A DNA stretch of 64,000 bases from Lineus longissimus (lineage: Eukaryota > Nemertea > Pilidiophora > Heteronemertea > Lineidae): contig NC_088326.1 of assembly GCF_910592395.1 (NCBI RefSeq), forward strand, positions 3,541,001-3,605,000. The letters are read 5' to 3'. The notes beneath the pieces were generated by a model. The model ran no database searches and had not been told where the DNA came from. It saw only the letters and a list, made by a program, of their open reading frames with translations. Of this stretch, positions 54,801-60,196 are shown piece after piece. Numbering within the stretch: the first letter of the stretch is position 1; each line of letters begins with the position of its first letter. The translations under genes and the position numbers were made by a program.

Positions 54801-57800
54801 GCAAGGAGCGCACATCTGGCGTAACTCTTGGCTGTTTCAGGCATTGAGCCTGTCTCTCACTTATAAGTAAATCCCTTTCATATTAGGGCTATTTCTTACA
54901 AATGAAGCCAGCCCTGAGGTGAGGTCAGTCCCTCACAGATAAAAGCTATTCCGCGCAAATAATGGCTATTCGTCACAAATGAAGACTATTCCTCACAAAT
55001 AATGGATATTTCTCACAAATAAGGCTATTCTTCACAAATGATGGCTATTCCTCAAAAATAAGGGCTATTCCTCACAAATGATGGCTATTCCTCACGAATA
55101 ATGGCTATTCCTTACAAATAATGGCTATTCGTATAAACAAATAATGGCTATTCCTAACAAGTAATGGCTATTCCTCACAAATATTGGCTATTCTCCTCAT
55201 ATATATGGCTATTCCTCATATATAAGGCTATTCCTCACAAATAATGACTATTCCTCACAAATAATGGCTATTCCTCACAAATAATGGCTATTCCTCACAA
55301 ATAATGGCTATTCCTCACAAATAATGGCTTATCCTAACAAATAATGGCTATTCCTAATAAATAAGAGCTTTTCCTAACAAATAAGGGCTATTCCTCACAA
55401 ATGATGGCTATTCCTCATAAATAAGGCTATTCTTCACAAATAAAGGCTATTCCTCACAAATAAGGGCTATTCCTCACAAACGATGGCTATTCCTCGCAAA
55501 TAACAGCTCGTAATCCTCGTAACAGTGTCTGTTCCAGAGTATTGTTTGTGTTCTGTCAAGTTTCTGAATCTTTCTCGGGTGGCGCTGCAGAGACGACCAA
55601 TTCTAGTCTGAATTTTGATCATTTGTTATGGGGAGTCTTGCAAAGCGCTGCCTATCTTTCATTCCAAATACTCGCAATTCCGCATTTCTGTCATAAAACT
55701 TTTTCAAAGGTCTATTTTCACTATACCGTCTACTGGTACTGTATGTGTTGTGCACAATAGACTTGTTTTTTTTCGATTCACCCTGATTTGGCACTCATCT
55801 GTGTGCTTAAAATCGCAATGTCCTGTGAATATGTACAAGGAAAGTCGACTTATTTAACCTGGAATCTAAATGTGTATTACACTGTGCGTCTGCTGGCTAT
55901 CTATACTCGGCTTTAAACATGCACTTGTTGTTTTGATCTGTAAGAAAGCAAAGCTAAATCGTTGTAATAATTATATGAAAAATTCTGCCACAGATATTCA
56001 CCCTCTCACCCCTTTTCATAATGGACTTGACCAATCATGCATTTTATTAACTTAGGCCAGTCCATTGTCTACTATAACTTAGGGGTGGTAGTTAGATTTC
56101 CATTTAACCCAGCAAAACTGTGTCATCAGTGTTCATGACAAAACCTTTGCGTATGCAGTTCCTGATTAATTCCTAATTACTGATTTCATCCGGAACATTT
56201 TCGCCGAAGTGTCACAGTTTATTTCAGCTCTGTCGTTTTAGTTAGTTTAATTGAGATTTACAATCATGAGGACTTACTTTAGGGTTCAGGTGTGTGTGGG
56301 TCTGTGGTTCAAAAACATCCAAATTATATTTCGCGAGCACATTTTCGCCAGGTAAAAGGCTGAGATAGTTTAATACATCGTTTACAGAGGAGAGATATTT
56401 TGTCATACTGAGCAGCGATTATAGTCGCAGGTCATCGCGATTTAAATTGCTTGTTTGCATGGCGATTAAGGTCATAAGTTTGTAAGTTTATAGCATTCAC
56501 AAAGAGCTTTATGGTTCCTTTTTTACCAGTGCTAGGCCTTTTCACACGTAAAAATTAAGATATGGCAAAAAGGATTTGAGAAAAATTTTTAAAGAATTTG
56601 AGAAATTTTTTTTTGAAATTAACATATGGCAAAAAGAATTTGAGAGAAAAATTATTGGAAAGAAGAAATAAAACCAATTTCCAATGTTTGATTAGTAATT
56701 AGACTGTGGTTTCTACCCAGAAGCATTATAATTGGCACAAAAGTTTTGAATTGAAATTTGTAATTTGAAGTTATTTGGTCTTTTTGAACTACTGTGGAAC
56801 CTTCACCCTGCAGCATCTATCATGTCTCTAAGACTTTCAGAGATTTCTAGCGGAAATTGAAATAAGCGGCAGTTAACCCTCCCCGTCATATTACCATTCA
56901 TACTAAGTGTCTTACAAGAATCCTTCATCTGGACTTTCGACCTGGGTAAAGAGGGCGCTACTCGGATACAGAACAGAAAATGTACACAATATTTTAATAT
57001 TTTCTTCGCACGGTAGAGTGTTGACATGTGTCTTGTTACACCATATATAAAGGGACTCTGAAACTATGTTAGTGCCAGCCAGACTCTCGAGCCTTCCTTT
57101 AAAAACCCGAGTTCGATTGCCCGCTAGGAATTCTGTTTGTCTGTAATTATCTAATAGGATGTTCATTGTTTTTTTATATAGCTAATTTTACAGAAAAACT
57201 TGTGGATTTTATAATATTTTATATCGAACCACAATATGTCATTTGCCACTTGTAAAATGAGTCATACATTAAAAGCCTGCTTTAAAAAATGAGTTTGGTT
57301 TTGTAATTTTACAAAATTTGTCCTTTAGCTCGTGAACAGAAGAAATCGATCTACTGAACAGGAGAAATTGATCTCCTGAACAGAAGAAATCGATCTACTG
57401 AACAGGAGAAATTGAACTCCTGAACAGGAGAAATCGATCTACTGAACAGGAGAAATCGATCTACTGAACAGGCGAAATCGATTTCCTGAACATGCATGCA
57501 TGGATAAACTCTGTACCAAGCCTGTCCTAATCATCCAAGTCCCACCAGAAGTAAATCGCAGGTAATATTTTACAAGTTATTTATCTTCCATCAGTCTTTC
57601 ACTCATTCTGTTGTCCTCTTTTTCTACACGTATCAGCTCCTGATTCACTCCTGTATTGGCTTCGATAAACTGTGAATAATGTTCCGTCACACCTTTTTCA
57701 ACGTCTGAAACTGGAAATGTCCTTCCCTCACTCCTATAACATGTAGCTTCTAAACTGTATAACACTCCTCTGCATGTATTGATCCCTTAGCATGTCTATT

Positions 57801-58272
57801 AAAAAACTGTAAAATACTCTAGTTTCACCGATCTAAGACAAGTTCTGAATATTCAATTATACAAGCTAAATATTGTGCTGATGGTCGTTCGATGCGACCA
57901 ATAAAGAAAGAAAGTCTGTATTTAAAAACGTACGGATGAACTTCTCAGCCTGTGTCGTCCCATAGCAGAAAATACCTGTGTGATGTGACGCACAGTCTCC
58001 ACCTCGGTCTTTCAAACTCTATCTCTGTCTTCCTCACTTTCTGACTCTCCTCAATTTTCAGCGGATCCGGCCGTCGACGCAAAGTAAGGACCGTTTCATT
58101 CTATGTTGATGCAGAGGATGACCCGGACGATTTGGACATCTTGGGTTACACCGAGGACGGTTCCTTCGTCGGACGATATTTCAAACGAATTCGCGCAGGA
58201 CGAGAGGGTGTCAACGCTCCGTCGTATTATTCGACCTATTCTGCCTTTTCAACTGGGACAAGTGTTTTGTGA
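3824..58272 (+). CDS. Nrg-like: L1/neuroglian-family Ig cell-adhesion molecule, whole gene (spliced)
   Basis: Single-pass type I membrane adhesion protein assembled from the exons listed separately below. The joined reading frame has no stop, and every exon junction agrees in phase. It totals 2022 nt (673 aa) ending at 50716, or 2034 nt (677 aa) ending at 58272. Order: signal peptide (about 1-20), Ig1 (about 26-114), Ig2 (115-227), Ig3 (228-327), Ig4 (328-434), Ig6-like (435-535), transmembrane helix (about 549-572), tail (573 to end). Family placement rests on the tail: KRNRG after the membrane, a GFHDY stretch, SMAEYGD, and [11 protein letters not shown], the ankyrin-binding site of L1, NrCAM, neurofascin and neuroglian. 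Usual family members have six Ig and four or five FNIII domains in about 1250 residues; here Ig5 and all FNIII domains are missing. The expected role is membrane adhesion linked to the spectrin-ankyrin skeleton. An untranslated first exon further upstream is likely, because a 3' splice site precedes the ATG. Confidence 0.93.
4228..4497. mobile_element. Foldback (MITE-like) element
   Basis: The outer arms TACCTTATAAGGACTG / GGGTGATCAT (4234-4260) and the inverted GTATCACCCTGGACCCTTAT (4471-4490) pair. Inside, ACAATTATA-rich segments also pair. Related to the hairpin at 41604-41737, which shares the GGTACAATTA and CTATAATTGTAC core. Confidence 0.5.
5008..5127. repeat. Imperfect inverted repeat
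   Basis: TGACATCAGACAATATATTA near 5010 pairs with TAATATGTTGTCTGACGTCA near 5106, 18 of 20 positions. Probably a small MITE. Confidence 0.5.
10545..10727. mobile_element. TA-flanked MITE, CAGTAGAACC family, copy 1
   Basis: Begins TACAGTAGAACC and ends GGTTCTACTGTA, a perfect 12-bp terminal inverted repeat including the TA. Internal arms also pair (ATAAAGGACACCC with GGGTGTCCTTAAT). TA borders suggest mobilisation by a Tc1/mariner-type transposase. Confidence 0.8.
12858..12872 (+). CDS. Nrg-like: 15-nt microexon between signal peptide and Ig1 (predicted)
   Basis: A T-rich tract ending in TATAG is followed by 15 nt and then GTAAGT, a near-consensus donor. The exon is phase 1 at both ends, adds five residues (reading G-GVSA-G across the junctions) and keeps the frame. 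Vertebrate L1CAM has a 15-nt neuron-specific exon 2 at exactly this place, between the signal peptide and Ig1, and NrCAM and neurofascin have similar small optional exons. The position and size match are the main support; a 15-nt open stretch with good splice sites could also arise by chance. It is likely optional, since skipping it leaves the frame intact. Confidence 0.55.
13832..14135. repeat. Region of clustered AAGGTCA motifs
   Basis: At least eight AGGTCA or TGACCT-like hexamers in about 300 bp, several as TCAAGGTCA (for example near 13924, 14054 and 14118). Irregular spacing suggests a degenerate short repeat. The same word is the half-site of nuclear receptors of the ERR and SF-1 type. 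Confidence 0.55.
14340..14424. mobile_element. Fragment of CAGTCCAAGTCA MITE family
   Basis: Contains ACGCGATTTAAGG and ends GTGATTTGGACTGCA, matching the right end of the complete copy at 54108-54282. The left end was not found. Confidence 0.5.
14515..14815. repeat. Degenerate GGGATCCC-rich tandem repeat
   Basis: Repeated CCCACTGGGATATCATTGGG / CCCACCGGGATCCC phrases with CCATAGTTCCC spacers, about seven irregular units in intron 2. The core is palindromic (GGGATCCC). Confidence 0.7.
16120..16222 (+). CDS. Nrg-like: Ig1, first half
   Basis: The acceptor TTATTTCAG is followed by 103 nt ending at CG|GTAAGT. The exon is phase 1 in and phase 2 out. It encodes a proline-rich start (LLPPHIV), the B-strand cysteine in FSLKC, and the turn GTGVPSPR that precedes the C-strand tryptophan in the next exon. 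L1-family Ig1 domains begin in the same way, with a PPxI motif followed by a half-domain. A degenerate second copy of this exon lies only about 40 bp downstream. Confidence 0.85.
16264..16368 (+). pseudogene. Duplicate of the first Ig1 exon, apparently decayed
   Basis: In one frame this stretch reads [20 protein letters not shown] then VCTGMPRRK, which aligns closely with the authentic exon just upstream ([16 protein letters not shown]). It ends in phase 2 at a usable GTATGT donor. At the position matching the real 3' splice site the AG is replaced (TTGCAT instead of TTCAG). The only nearby upstream AG, at 16236-16237, gives the wrong frame. It is therefore probably a dead alternative exon, unless a non-canonical acceptor is used. 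The gap between the two copies is about 41 bp, too short to be removed as an intron, so they could never be joined to each other. Confidence 0.65.
16374..16625. mobile_element. TA-flanked MITE, CAGTAGAACC family, copy 2, internally expanded
   Basis: Starts TACAGTGAAACCTCCC and ends GGTTCTACTGTA. The left half holds six to seven tandem units of CTCTCTATAAAGGACAAC (about 18 bp). It begins within the donor region of the decayed Ig1 exon copy, 5 bp after that exon end. Confidence 0.8.
16753..16916 (+). CDS. Nrg-like: Ig1, second half
   Basis: The exon starts after CTCTATTTTCAG and ends at GCAT|GTAAGT. It is 164 nt, phase 2 in and phase 1 out. It contains the C-strand VEWIKLDG tryptophan and the F-strand [10 protein letters not shown] cysteine with GYGTVAS and the G strand NYVYLKYA. 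This closes a complete Ig fold with the previous exon. GKYQCKAS plus GTVAS-N-VY resembles neuroglian and L1 Ig1. Confidence 0.88.
16996..17123. mobile_element. Partial CAGTAGAACC-family MITE, copy 3
   Basis: Holds CTCTCTATTAAGGACACC and ends GGCTCTACTGTA. The left terminus is degraded. It lies in the 325-bp intron between the Ig1 and Ig2 exons. Confidence 0.65.
17242..17451 (+). CDS. Nrg-like: Ig2, first half
   Basis: The exon starts after GTCTTTTTCAG and ends at GACG|GTGAGT. It is 210 nt and phase 1 at both ends. It encodes the linker and A-B strands ([17 protein letters not shown]) with the B-strand cysteine, the C-strand VWTWV, and ends in RVSVDKDG, which must be completed by GNL in the next exon. 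L1 proteins have the same order, with a DG-NL-F junction. The next exon exists in two versions, so this exon is the upstream splice partner of an alternative pair. Confidence 0.88.
19536..19625. repeat. Two-copy direct repeat, about 48 bp
   Basis: ATTGCCTTTATTGCC with TTTTCTGAGGGTGAGCCTTG occurs twice in tandem. Confidence 0.75.
19928..20004. mobile_element. Degenerate CAGTAGAACC-family MITE, copy 4
   Basis: GCAGTAAAGACACCTCCCTA at the left, AGAGAGGATCTACTTTGG at the right, with TTGTCAGTCCCAAGG in the middle as in the other copies. Confidence 0.55.
20712..20840 (+). CDS. Nrg-like: Ig2, second half, alternative exon A
   Basis: Length is 129 nt, phase 1 at both ends, with acceptor TTCGTTAG and donor CAA|GTGAGT. 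It encodes [12 protein letters not shown], then [12 protein letters not shown] with the F-strand cysteine, and [11 protein letters not shown] as the G strand. The start matches the GNL-F-NV pattern at the same place in L1 and neuroglian Ig2. It forms a pair with the exon at 21828. Including either one, or both, keeps the frame. Confidence 0.9.
21828..21956 (+). CDS. Nrg-like: Ig2, second half, alternative exon B
   Basis: Length is again exactly 129 nt, with the same phases, acceptor TTGTATAG and donor GCAC|GTAAGT. It reads [16 protein letters not shown], then [12 protein letters not shown] and [12 protein letters not shown] count 23 identical residues of 43 against exon A. Conserved positions are the fold core (cysteine, tryptophans, GNL-FA, GSP-INVQ). 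Differences cluster in the E-F turn and the F-G hairpin. An open frame, both splice sites and the core residues have survived this much divergence, which points to selection for use, most simply as one of a mutually exclusive pair. Confidence 0.88.
22708..22870. repeat. Two-copy direct repeat, about 85 bp
   Basis: GGACTTTGTAAAAGGGACC and its earlier form TACTTTGTAGACGGGACC each precede TTTGGG-A-AAGGGAC and TTCA-CTTT. Diverged tandem duplication. Confidence 0.5.
24815..25340. repeat. 33-bp minisatellite, about 15 copies
   Basis: Unit GGGTAACTCTAGTGTTGCAG / TACAAATGTTGCA, with variation. Because 33 is a multiple of three, several frames on both strands stay open through the array. These are not genes. 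Confidence 0.9.
28132..28310. mobile_element. CAGTCCAAGTCA-family MITE, copy
   Basis: Begins TACAGTGTGAATCACAATTG ACATCC and ends GGATGTCATTTGTGACTTGG ACTGTA, inverted copies flanked by TA. Lies 130 bp before the Ig3 exon. Confidence 0.65.
28441..28558 (+). CDS. Nrg-like: Ig3, first half
   Basis: The acceptor TCGTTTTCAG is followed by 118 nt ending at GGATA|GTAAGT. It is phase 1 in and phase 2 out. It encodes a hinge ([13 protein letters not shown]) and the A'-B strands [17 protein letters not shown] with the B-strand cysteine. LYCIFKGYP is close to the neuroglian Ig3 B strand. The upstream intron, about 6.5 kb from exon B, carries a 33-bp minisatellite and a MITE. Confidence 0.88.
28572..28770 (+). 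mobile_element. tRNA-derived SINE-like element
   Basis: Has an A-box-like TGGTGGAGTGC at 28585-28595 and a B-box-like GGTTGGTCTCC at 28620-28630, spaced as in tRNA-derived SINEs. A 3' part contains CACTTTGAGTAGGGAAACTT GGAAAAGCG, similar in form to the shared tail of V-type SINEs. It fills most of the 361-bp intron inside the Ig3 coding region. Confidence 0.6.
28920..29101 (+). CDS. Nrg-like: Ig3, second half
   Basis: The exon starts after TCTCTTTTCCAG and ends at GCTGA|GTAAGT. It is 182 nt, phase 2 in and phase 1 out. It encodes [12 protein letters not shown] (C-strand tryptophan), then [16 protein letters not shown] (F-strand cysteine) and NYDVEVL (G strand). P-P-xTWSK-G is the usual start of this half in the family. 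The 361-bp intron before it holds a SINE-like element. Confidence 0.9.
29314..29460 (+). CDS. Nrg-like: Ig4, first half
   Basis: The acceptor TTCTTCATTCCAG is followed by 147 nt ending at GGAG|GTATGA; both ends are phase 1. It reads KPKFVEGP, then [20 protein letters not shown] with the B-strand cysteine, and [14 protein letters not shown] with the C-strand tryptophan. There is one potential N-glycosylation site (NVT). The pattern P-F---P followed by EGG-V-F-C-V-AKP-A matches L1-family Ig4. Confidence 0.9.
30006..30179 (+). CDS. Nrg-like: Ig4, second half
   Basis: The acceptor TTATTTCAG is followed by 174 nt ending at GTCT|GTAAGT; both ends are phase 1. It reads [20 protein letters not shown], then [12 protein letters not shown] (F-strand cysteine) and GYINVV. 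PRRTV--N-----NL-KGD is also the neuroglian Ig4 arrangement. Oddly, the usual Y-x-C of the F strand is V-T-C here, and the E-F loop has several extra residues (NDNSHSDLQ). Confidence 0.87.
30220..30515. repeat. 52-bp minisatellite, about 5-6 copies
   Basis: Unit includes CCCCTATCCTTACTTCTGCC AAGATGATGCCAAAAC. It lies in the intron between Ig4 and the Ig6-like exon, where Ig5 exons would sit in a full-length family member. Confidence 0.85.
30655..30957 (+). CDS. Nrg-like: Membrane-proximal Ig domain, Ig6-like
   Basis: A complete Ig domain in one 303-nt exon (acceptor CATTTTCAG, donor GCAG|GTAAGA, phase 1 at both ends). It encodes [20 protein letters not shown] with the B cysteine and C tryptophan, then [28 protein letters not shown] and MCQATT with the F cysteine. 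An NVT glycosylation site lies close to the membrane. NDNSL-I and ITWFRDG with SGEY-C resemble neuroglian Ig6 more than Ig5. It is therefore taken as Ig6, with Ig5 and the FNIII exons lost. Confidence 0.85.
31514..31651 (+). CDS. Nrg-like: Transmembrane exon
   Basis: The exon is 138 nt and phase 1 at both ends, between CTACCAG and CCCAG|GTAAGT. After a short stalk ([13 protein letters not shown]) it encodes about 24 strongly hydrophobic residues starting [12 protein letters not shown] and ending ILICCC. The basic stop-transfer and juxtamembrane sequence [10 protein letters not shown] follows. In L1 proteins a KR-KGG-Y-V motif here contacts ERM proteins, and [10 protein letters not shown] matches it in outline. 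The intron that follows is filled with decayed tandem copies of this exon. Confidence 0.93.
31700..34540. repeat. Tandem array of decayed transmembrane-exon copies (about 158 bp, about 18 units)
   Basis: Each unit joins the last part of the transmembrane exon (reading ATCATCCTTCTGCTCTG... then TGCTGTATCAAG, AGGGAAGGTCATACCCAG) to the first part of its downstream intron (GTAGAGGGGGATAGATGGGT and a G-rich tract). The first unit (about 31750-31830) is closest to the real exon, with ATCAAGAGGTATAAGGAGAG. All copies have lost the donor: CCCAGGTAAGT became CCCAGTTAGT or CGCAGTAGT. None has a pyrimidine tract before the coding-like part. About 470 bp at 32930-33400 recurs at 33720-34190, a higher-order repeat. 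Long proline-rich or glycine-rich frames here are artefacts of the array. Confidence 0.92.
34713..34791 (+). CDS. Nrg-like: Cytoplasmic tail, membrane-proximal exon
   Basis: The exon is 79 nt, phase 1 in and phase 2 out, after TTATTTTCCAG and before CC|GTAAGT. It encodes [20 protein letters not shown] and FHDYQRP. The FHDY stretch equals the FHEY or FGEY motif of neuroglian and L1, directly before the variable segment where vertebrate neurons insert the four-residue RSLE microexon. Its phase 2 donor fits the acceptors of both terminal exons. Confidence 0.9.
36400..36560 (-). mobile_element. SINE-like element with A box
   Basis: On the minus strand an exact A-box match TGGTGCAGTGG lies at 36540-36550, followed by a region with CCGGTCTCTTTG and ACGGGTACCAGTCAGAAA. 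The B box is degenerate. Confidence 0.4.
38185..38268. mobile_element. CAGTAGAACC-family MITE, copy 5 (short)
   Basis: TACAGTACAACCTCTCTATT ...AATAGGGAGGTTA forms an 84-bp hairpin with GGTGTCC in the loop region. Confidence 0.7.
39170..39287. mobile_element. Near-perfect palindromic MITE
   Basis: Arms GTAAGGTGGAATGGGGTAAT TGTA and TACAATTACCCCATTCTACC TTAC are inverted, and the inner arms GATATCAATCGATATC and CCCCTGC/GCAGGGG also pair. Total 118 bp. Confidence 0.8.
40165..40245. repeat. 10-bp tandem repeat
   Basis: CTTGTCCAAA is repeated seven to eight times with G/T variants. Confidence 0.9.
41604..41737. mobile_element. Foldback MITE, ATAAGGT family
   Basis: ATAAGGTAATGTGGTACAAT at the left and GTATCAGTTTACCTTAT at the right pair imperfectly. 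It shares GGTACAATTA and CTATAATTGTAC with the element at 4228-4497. Confidence 0.65.
44336..44720. repeat. Tandem repeat, 82-99 bp, about 5 copies
   Basis: Units contain GACCGATTGAGCATTTATTA TCACAAAGCTTTTGAA and A-rich AAAAAAATGGTG. Short frames inside are artefacts. Confidence 0.88.
45715..45960. repeat. Dispersed and tandem TTTGCATATTCATAATG motif
   Basis: AATTTGCATATTCATAATGT occurs in two clusters, near 45725-45775 and 45899-45958, the second with three tandem 20-bp units. TTTGCATA contains an octamer-like ATTTGCAT word. Confidence 0.75.
47091..47360. repeat. 32-bp minisatellite with palindromic core, about 8 copies
   Basis: Unit GTAGCGTACGAACCCGGTAA ATACCGGGTACC. ACCCGGTAAATACCGGGT is a self-complementary core. 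The array is bounded by TTAACCCTTTGAG at the left and CGAAGGAGTTAA at the right, which look like weak inverted ends. Confidence 0.88.
48463..48636. mobile_element. CAGTAGAACC-family MITE, copy 6
   Basis: Starts TACAGTAGATCTCCC and ends CTTAATAGAGAGGTATA. The interior is nearly the same as copy 2, including TTGTCAGTCCCGAGGGTGTC. Confidence 0.75.
49190..50285. repeat. 61-bp minisatellite, about 18 copies
   Basis: Unit GGATGGAAGGATATCCATCC TGTCTGAATTTAGACTGATC TCCATGGACAGACTTCTATCT. Copies are highly uniform, so homogenisation is recent. The array ends about 230 bp before the FIGQY exon. Confidence 0.95.
50518..50716 (+). CDS. Nrg-like: Terminal exon A with FIGQY ankyrin-binding motif
   Basis: The exon starts after TATCTTTTCCAG; the phase 2 junction reads [19 protein letters not shown]. 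It continues with [20 protein letters not shown] and [20 protein letters not shown], and the stop is TAA at 50714-50716. The FIGQY tyrosine is the phosphorylation switch for ankyrin binding in this family. The final three residues S-S-V fit a class I PDZ ligand. The intron before it is about 15.7 kb and ends in an 18-copy 61-bp minisatellite, whose last repeat is about 230 bp from the exon. Confidence 0.95.
51438..51443 (+). terminator. Candidate polyadenylation signal for terminal exon A
   Basis: AATAAA lies 722 bp after the exon A stop codon, in an AT-rich stretch. It would give a 3' UTR of about 0.75 kb. This is the first canonical hexamer I noticed after the stop. It is unproven without transcript data. 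Confidence 0.35.
53041..53470 (-). mobile_element. 5'-truncated non-LTR retrotransposon (CR1/L2-like), C-terminal end of reverse transcriptase ORF
   Basis: The minus-strand frame 53102-53458 contains [54 protein letters not shown] and LKTWLF, the usual C-terminal block of CR1/L2-type LINE ORF2 proteins. It ends with a stop. The 3' tail then reads AAGCGCTATATAAATGAC on the minus strand, also typical of such elements. Only about 120 residues remain and no catalytic reverse transcriptase motif is present, so it is dead on arrival. Confidence 0.88.
54108..54282. mobile_element. CAGTCCAAGTCA-family MITE, complete copy
   Basis: Left end TACAGTCCAAGTCAAAATTG ACATCC, right end GGATGTCAAATGTGACTTGG ACTGTA: a 26-bp terminal inverted repeat with two mismatches, flanked by TA. 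Confidence 0.8.
54930..55510. repeat. 20-bp minisatellite, about 28 copies
   Basis: Unit ATGGCTATTCCTCACAAATA with frequent one-base changes and small insertions. Confidence 0.92.
57325..57495. repeat. 22-bp minisatellite, about 7 copies
   Basis: Unit GAAATCGATCTACTGAACAG GA. Confidence 0.92.
58062..58272 (+). CDS. Nrg-like: Alternative terminal exon B with FVGRY motif
   Basis: The acceptor CTCCTCAATTTTCAG is followed by 211 nt of open frame to TGA at 58270. The phase is the one needed by the 34791 donor (CC|C). It reads [21 protein letters not shown], then [20 protein letters not shown], and ends [30 protein letters not shown] is clearly related to YGD...[10 protein letters not shown] in exon A but has Q replaced by R. 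The tail is more basic, and the C-terminus S-V-L again suits a class I PDZ domain. An internal GTAAGG at 58084 could act as a donor, but the conserved motif beyond it argues against that. I saw no AATAAA within about 400 bp downstream. Confidence 0.85.
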
Positions 58273-60196
58273 TGCGTGGAAACCTTAGGATAATTTTAAG
58301 TTTCTTTTAAAGGGGTTGGGATCCCTGGGTGGTCTGCAGAATACAAAAATGCACAGCTTAACGGTGTATTTTAGGAAACTAGGTCGGCTTTGTTGCATGT
58401 GCAAGACAGTATGTGCAGTGCTGATGCACTGTGTAATAGTAATAGCAACACCTATTTGCCACTTGTTGAAATATAACCTGGCCTATTTGACTCCTGCCTG
58501 TACTCGTCCTTTATGTTTAGGCCAGAATTGAAGCCCAGTTGAACTTCTCCCTGAATGGACACTCTGACTACATAGTGTACAAAATACTCTACCTTCACCA
58601 ATCTGAGACTATTCCATTTGAGGAAATGGAGGATATAGAGGAAAGAGAGGATTAAGAAGATTGAGCTATAACCATGTCATTCAGGACATCATTTGTTGGA
58701 CACTTATAGGTTGTGACAATGTCTTCATATCCAGCCCTTGATTAGCAAAGGGCTAAATGAATTTTTGTGTGACATCCTTTATAGGGCAAGGTAAATCGCG
58801 ATAGTATGTCTAACAAGATCAAAAGAGCTGTATGTAGGTTGTGAAAGATAGCATGTGACAACATCTTAAAACCGGACCCTTTAGGCTCTATGTATCCTTT
58901 TTCGGTGACATCCTGTATATATAGCAGGAACACTGCAAACGTTTGTCTCTCTGGTGTGAGAGAGACCGGTTGTGGCGATGTCTCAATGTCAGGCCTTTGC
59001 TTACAATGCCTTATAGATACTTTCTGAGACACACTGTGTGTAGCAAGCTAAGGCAGATAAAACAGATGCTACAATAATAGGTTGCGACAATGTCTCAATG
59101 TCCGGACCTTCCTAACAAGGCTTTTATATGCATGTAATTCCTATCTGAGACACCCTGTGTGTAGCAAGGTAGATTAAACAGACGCTACAATGATAGGTTG
59201 TGACAATGTCTCAATGTCCAGCCCTTGCTTTCAATGCTTATAGATCCTTCTTGAGACACCCTGTGTATAGCAAGGCAGGTTAAACAGACGCTACAATGAT
59301 AGGTTGTGACGATGTCTCAATGTCCAGCCCTTGCTTTCAATGCTTATAGATCCTTCTTGAGACACCCTGTGTGTAGCAAGGTAATTTAAACAGACCCTAC
59401 AATGATAGGTTGTGACGATGTCTCAATGTCCGGCCCTTGCTTGAGACACCCTGTGTATAGCAAGGCAGGTTAAACAGACGCTACAATGATAGGTTGTGAC
59501 AATGTCTCAATGTCCAGCCCTTGCTTTCAATGCTTATAGATCCGTTTTGAGACACCCTGTGTGAAGCAAGGCAAGTTAAACAGACGCTACAATAATAGGT
59601 TGTGACGATGTCTCAATGTCCAGCCCTTGCTTTCAATGCTTATAGATCCTTTTTGAGACACCCTGTGTGTAGCAAGGCAGGTTAAACAGACGCTACAATG
59701 ATAGGTTGTGACGATGTCTCAATGTCCAGCCCTTGCTTTCAATGCTTATAGATCCTTTTTGAGACACCCTGTCTGTAGCAAGGCAGGTTAAACAGACTCT
59801 ACAATGATAGGTTGTGACGATGTCTCAATGTCCAGCCCTTGCTTTCAATGTTTATAGATCCTTCTTGAGACACCCTGTGTGTAGCAAGGCAATTTAAACA
59901 GACCCTACAATGATAGGTTGTGACGATGTCTCAATGTCCGGCCCTTGCTTGAGACACCCTGTGTATAGCAAGGCAGGTTAAACAGACGCAACAATGATAG
60001 GTTGTGACGATGTCTCAATGTCCAGCCCTTGCTTGAGACACCCTGTGTATAGCAAGGCAGGTTAAACAGACGCTACAATGATAGGTTGTGACGATGTCTC
60101 AATGTCCAGCCCTTGCTTGAGACACCCTGTGTATAGCAAGGCAGGTTAAACAGACGCTACAATGATAGGTTGTGACGATGTCTCAATGTCCGGACC

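Larger units (their letters stand above)
50717..58061. other. 3' UTR of terminal exon A and intron to exon B
   Basis: Contains the exon A 3' UTR, a LINE fragment, a MITE and two minisatellites listed separately. No other coding segment is supported. Confidence 0.5.

Noticed and set aside
57095-57130. B-box-like GAGTTCGATTGCCCG
   Set aside because: No A box at the right distance and no cloverleaf; too little for a tRNA or SINE call.
58078-58090. CGCAAAGTAAGG as a splice donor inside terminal exon B
   Set aside because: The frame stays open past it and encodes the EDGSFVGRY motif, so read-through to the TGA is the better model.
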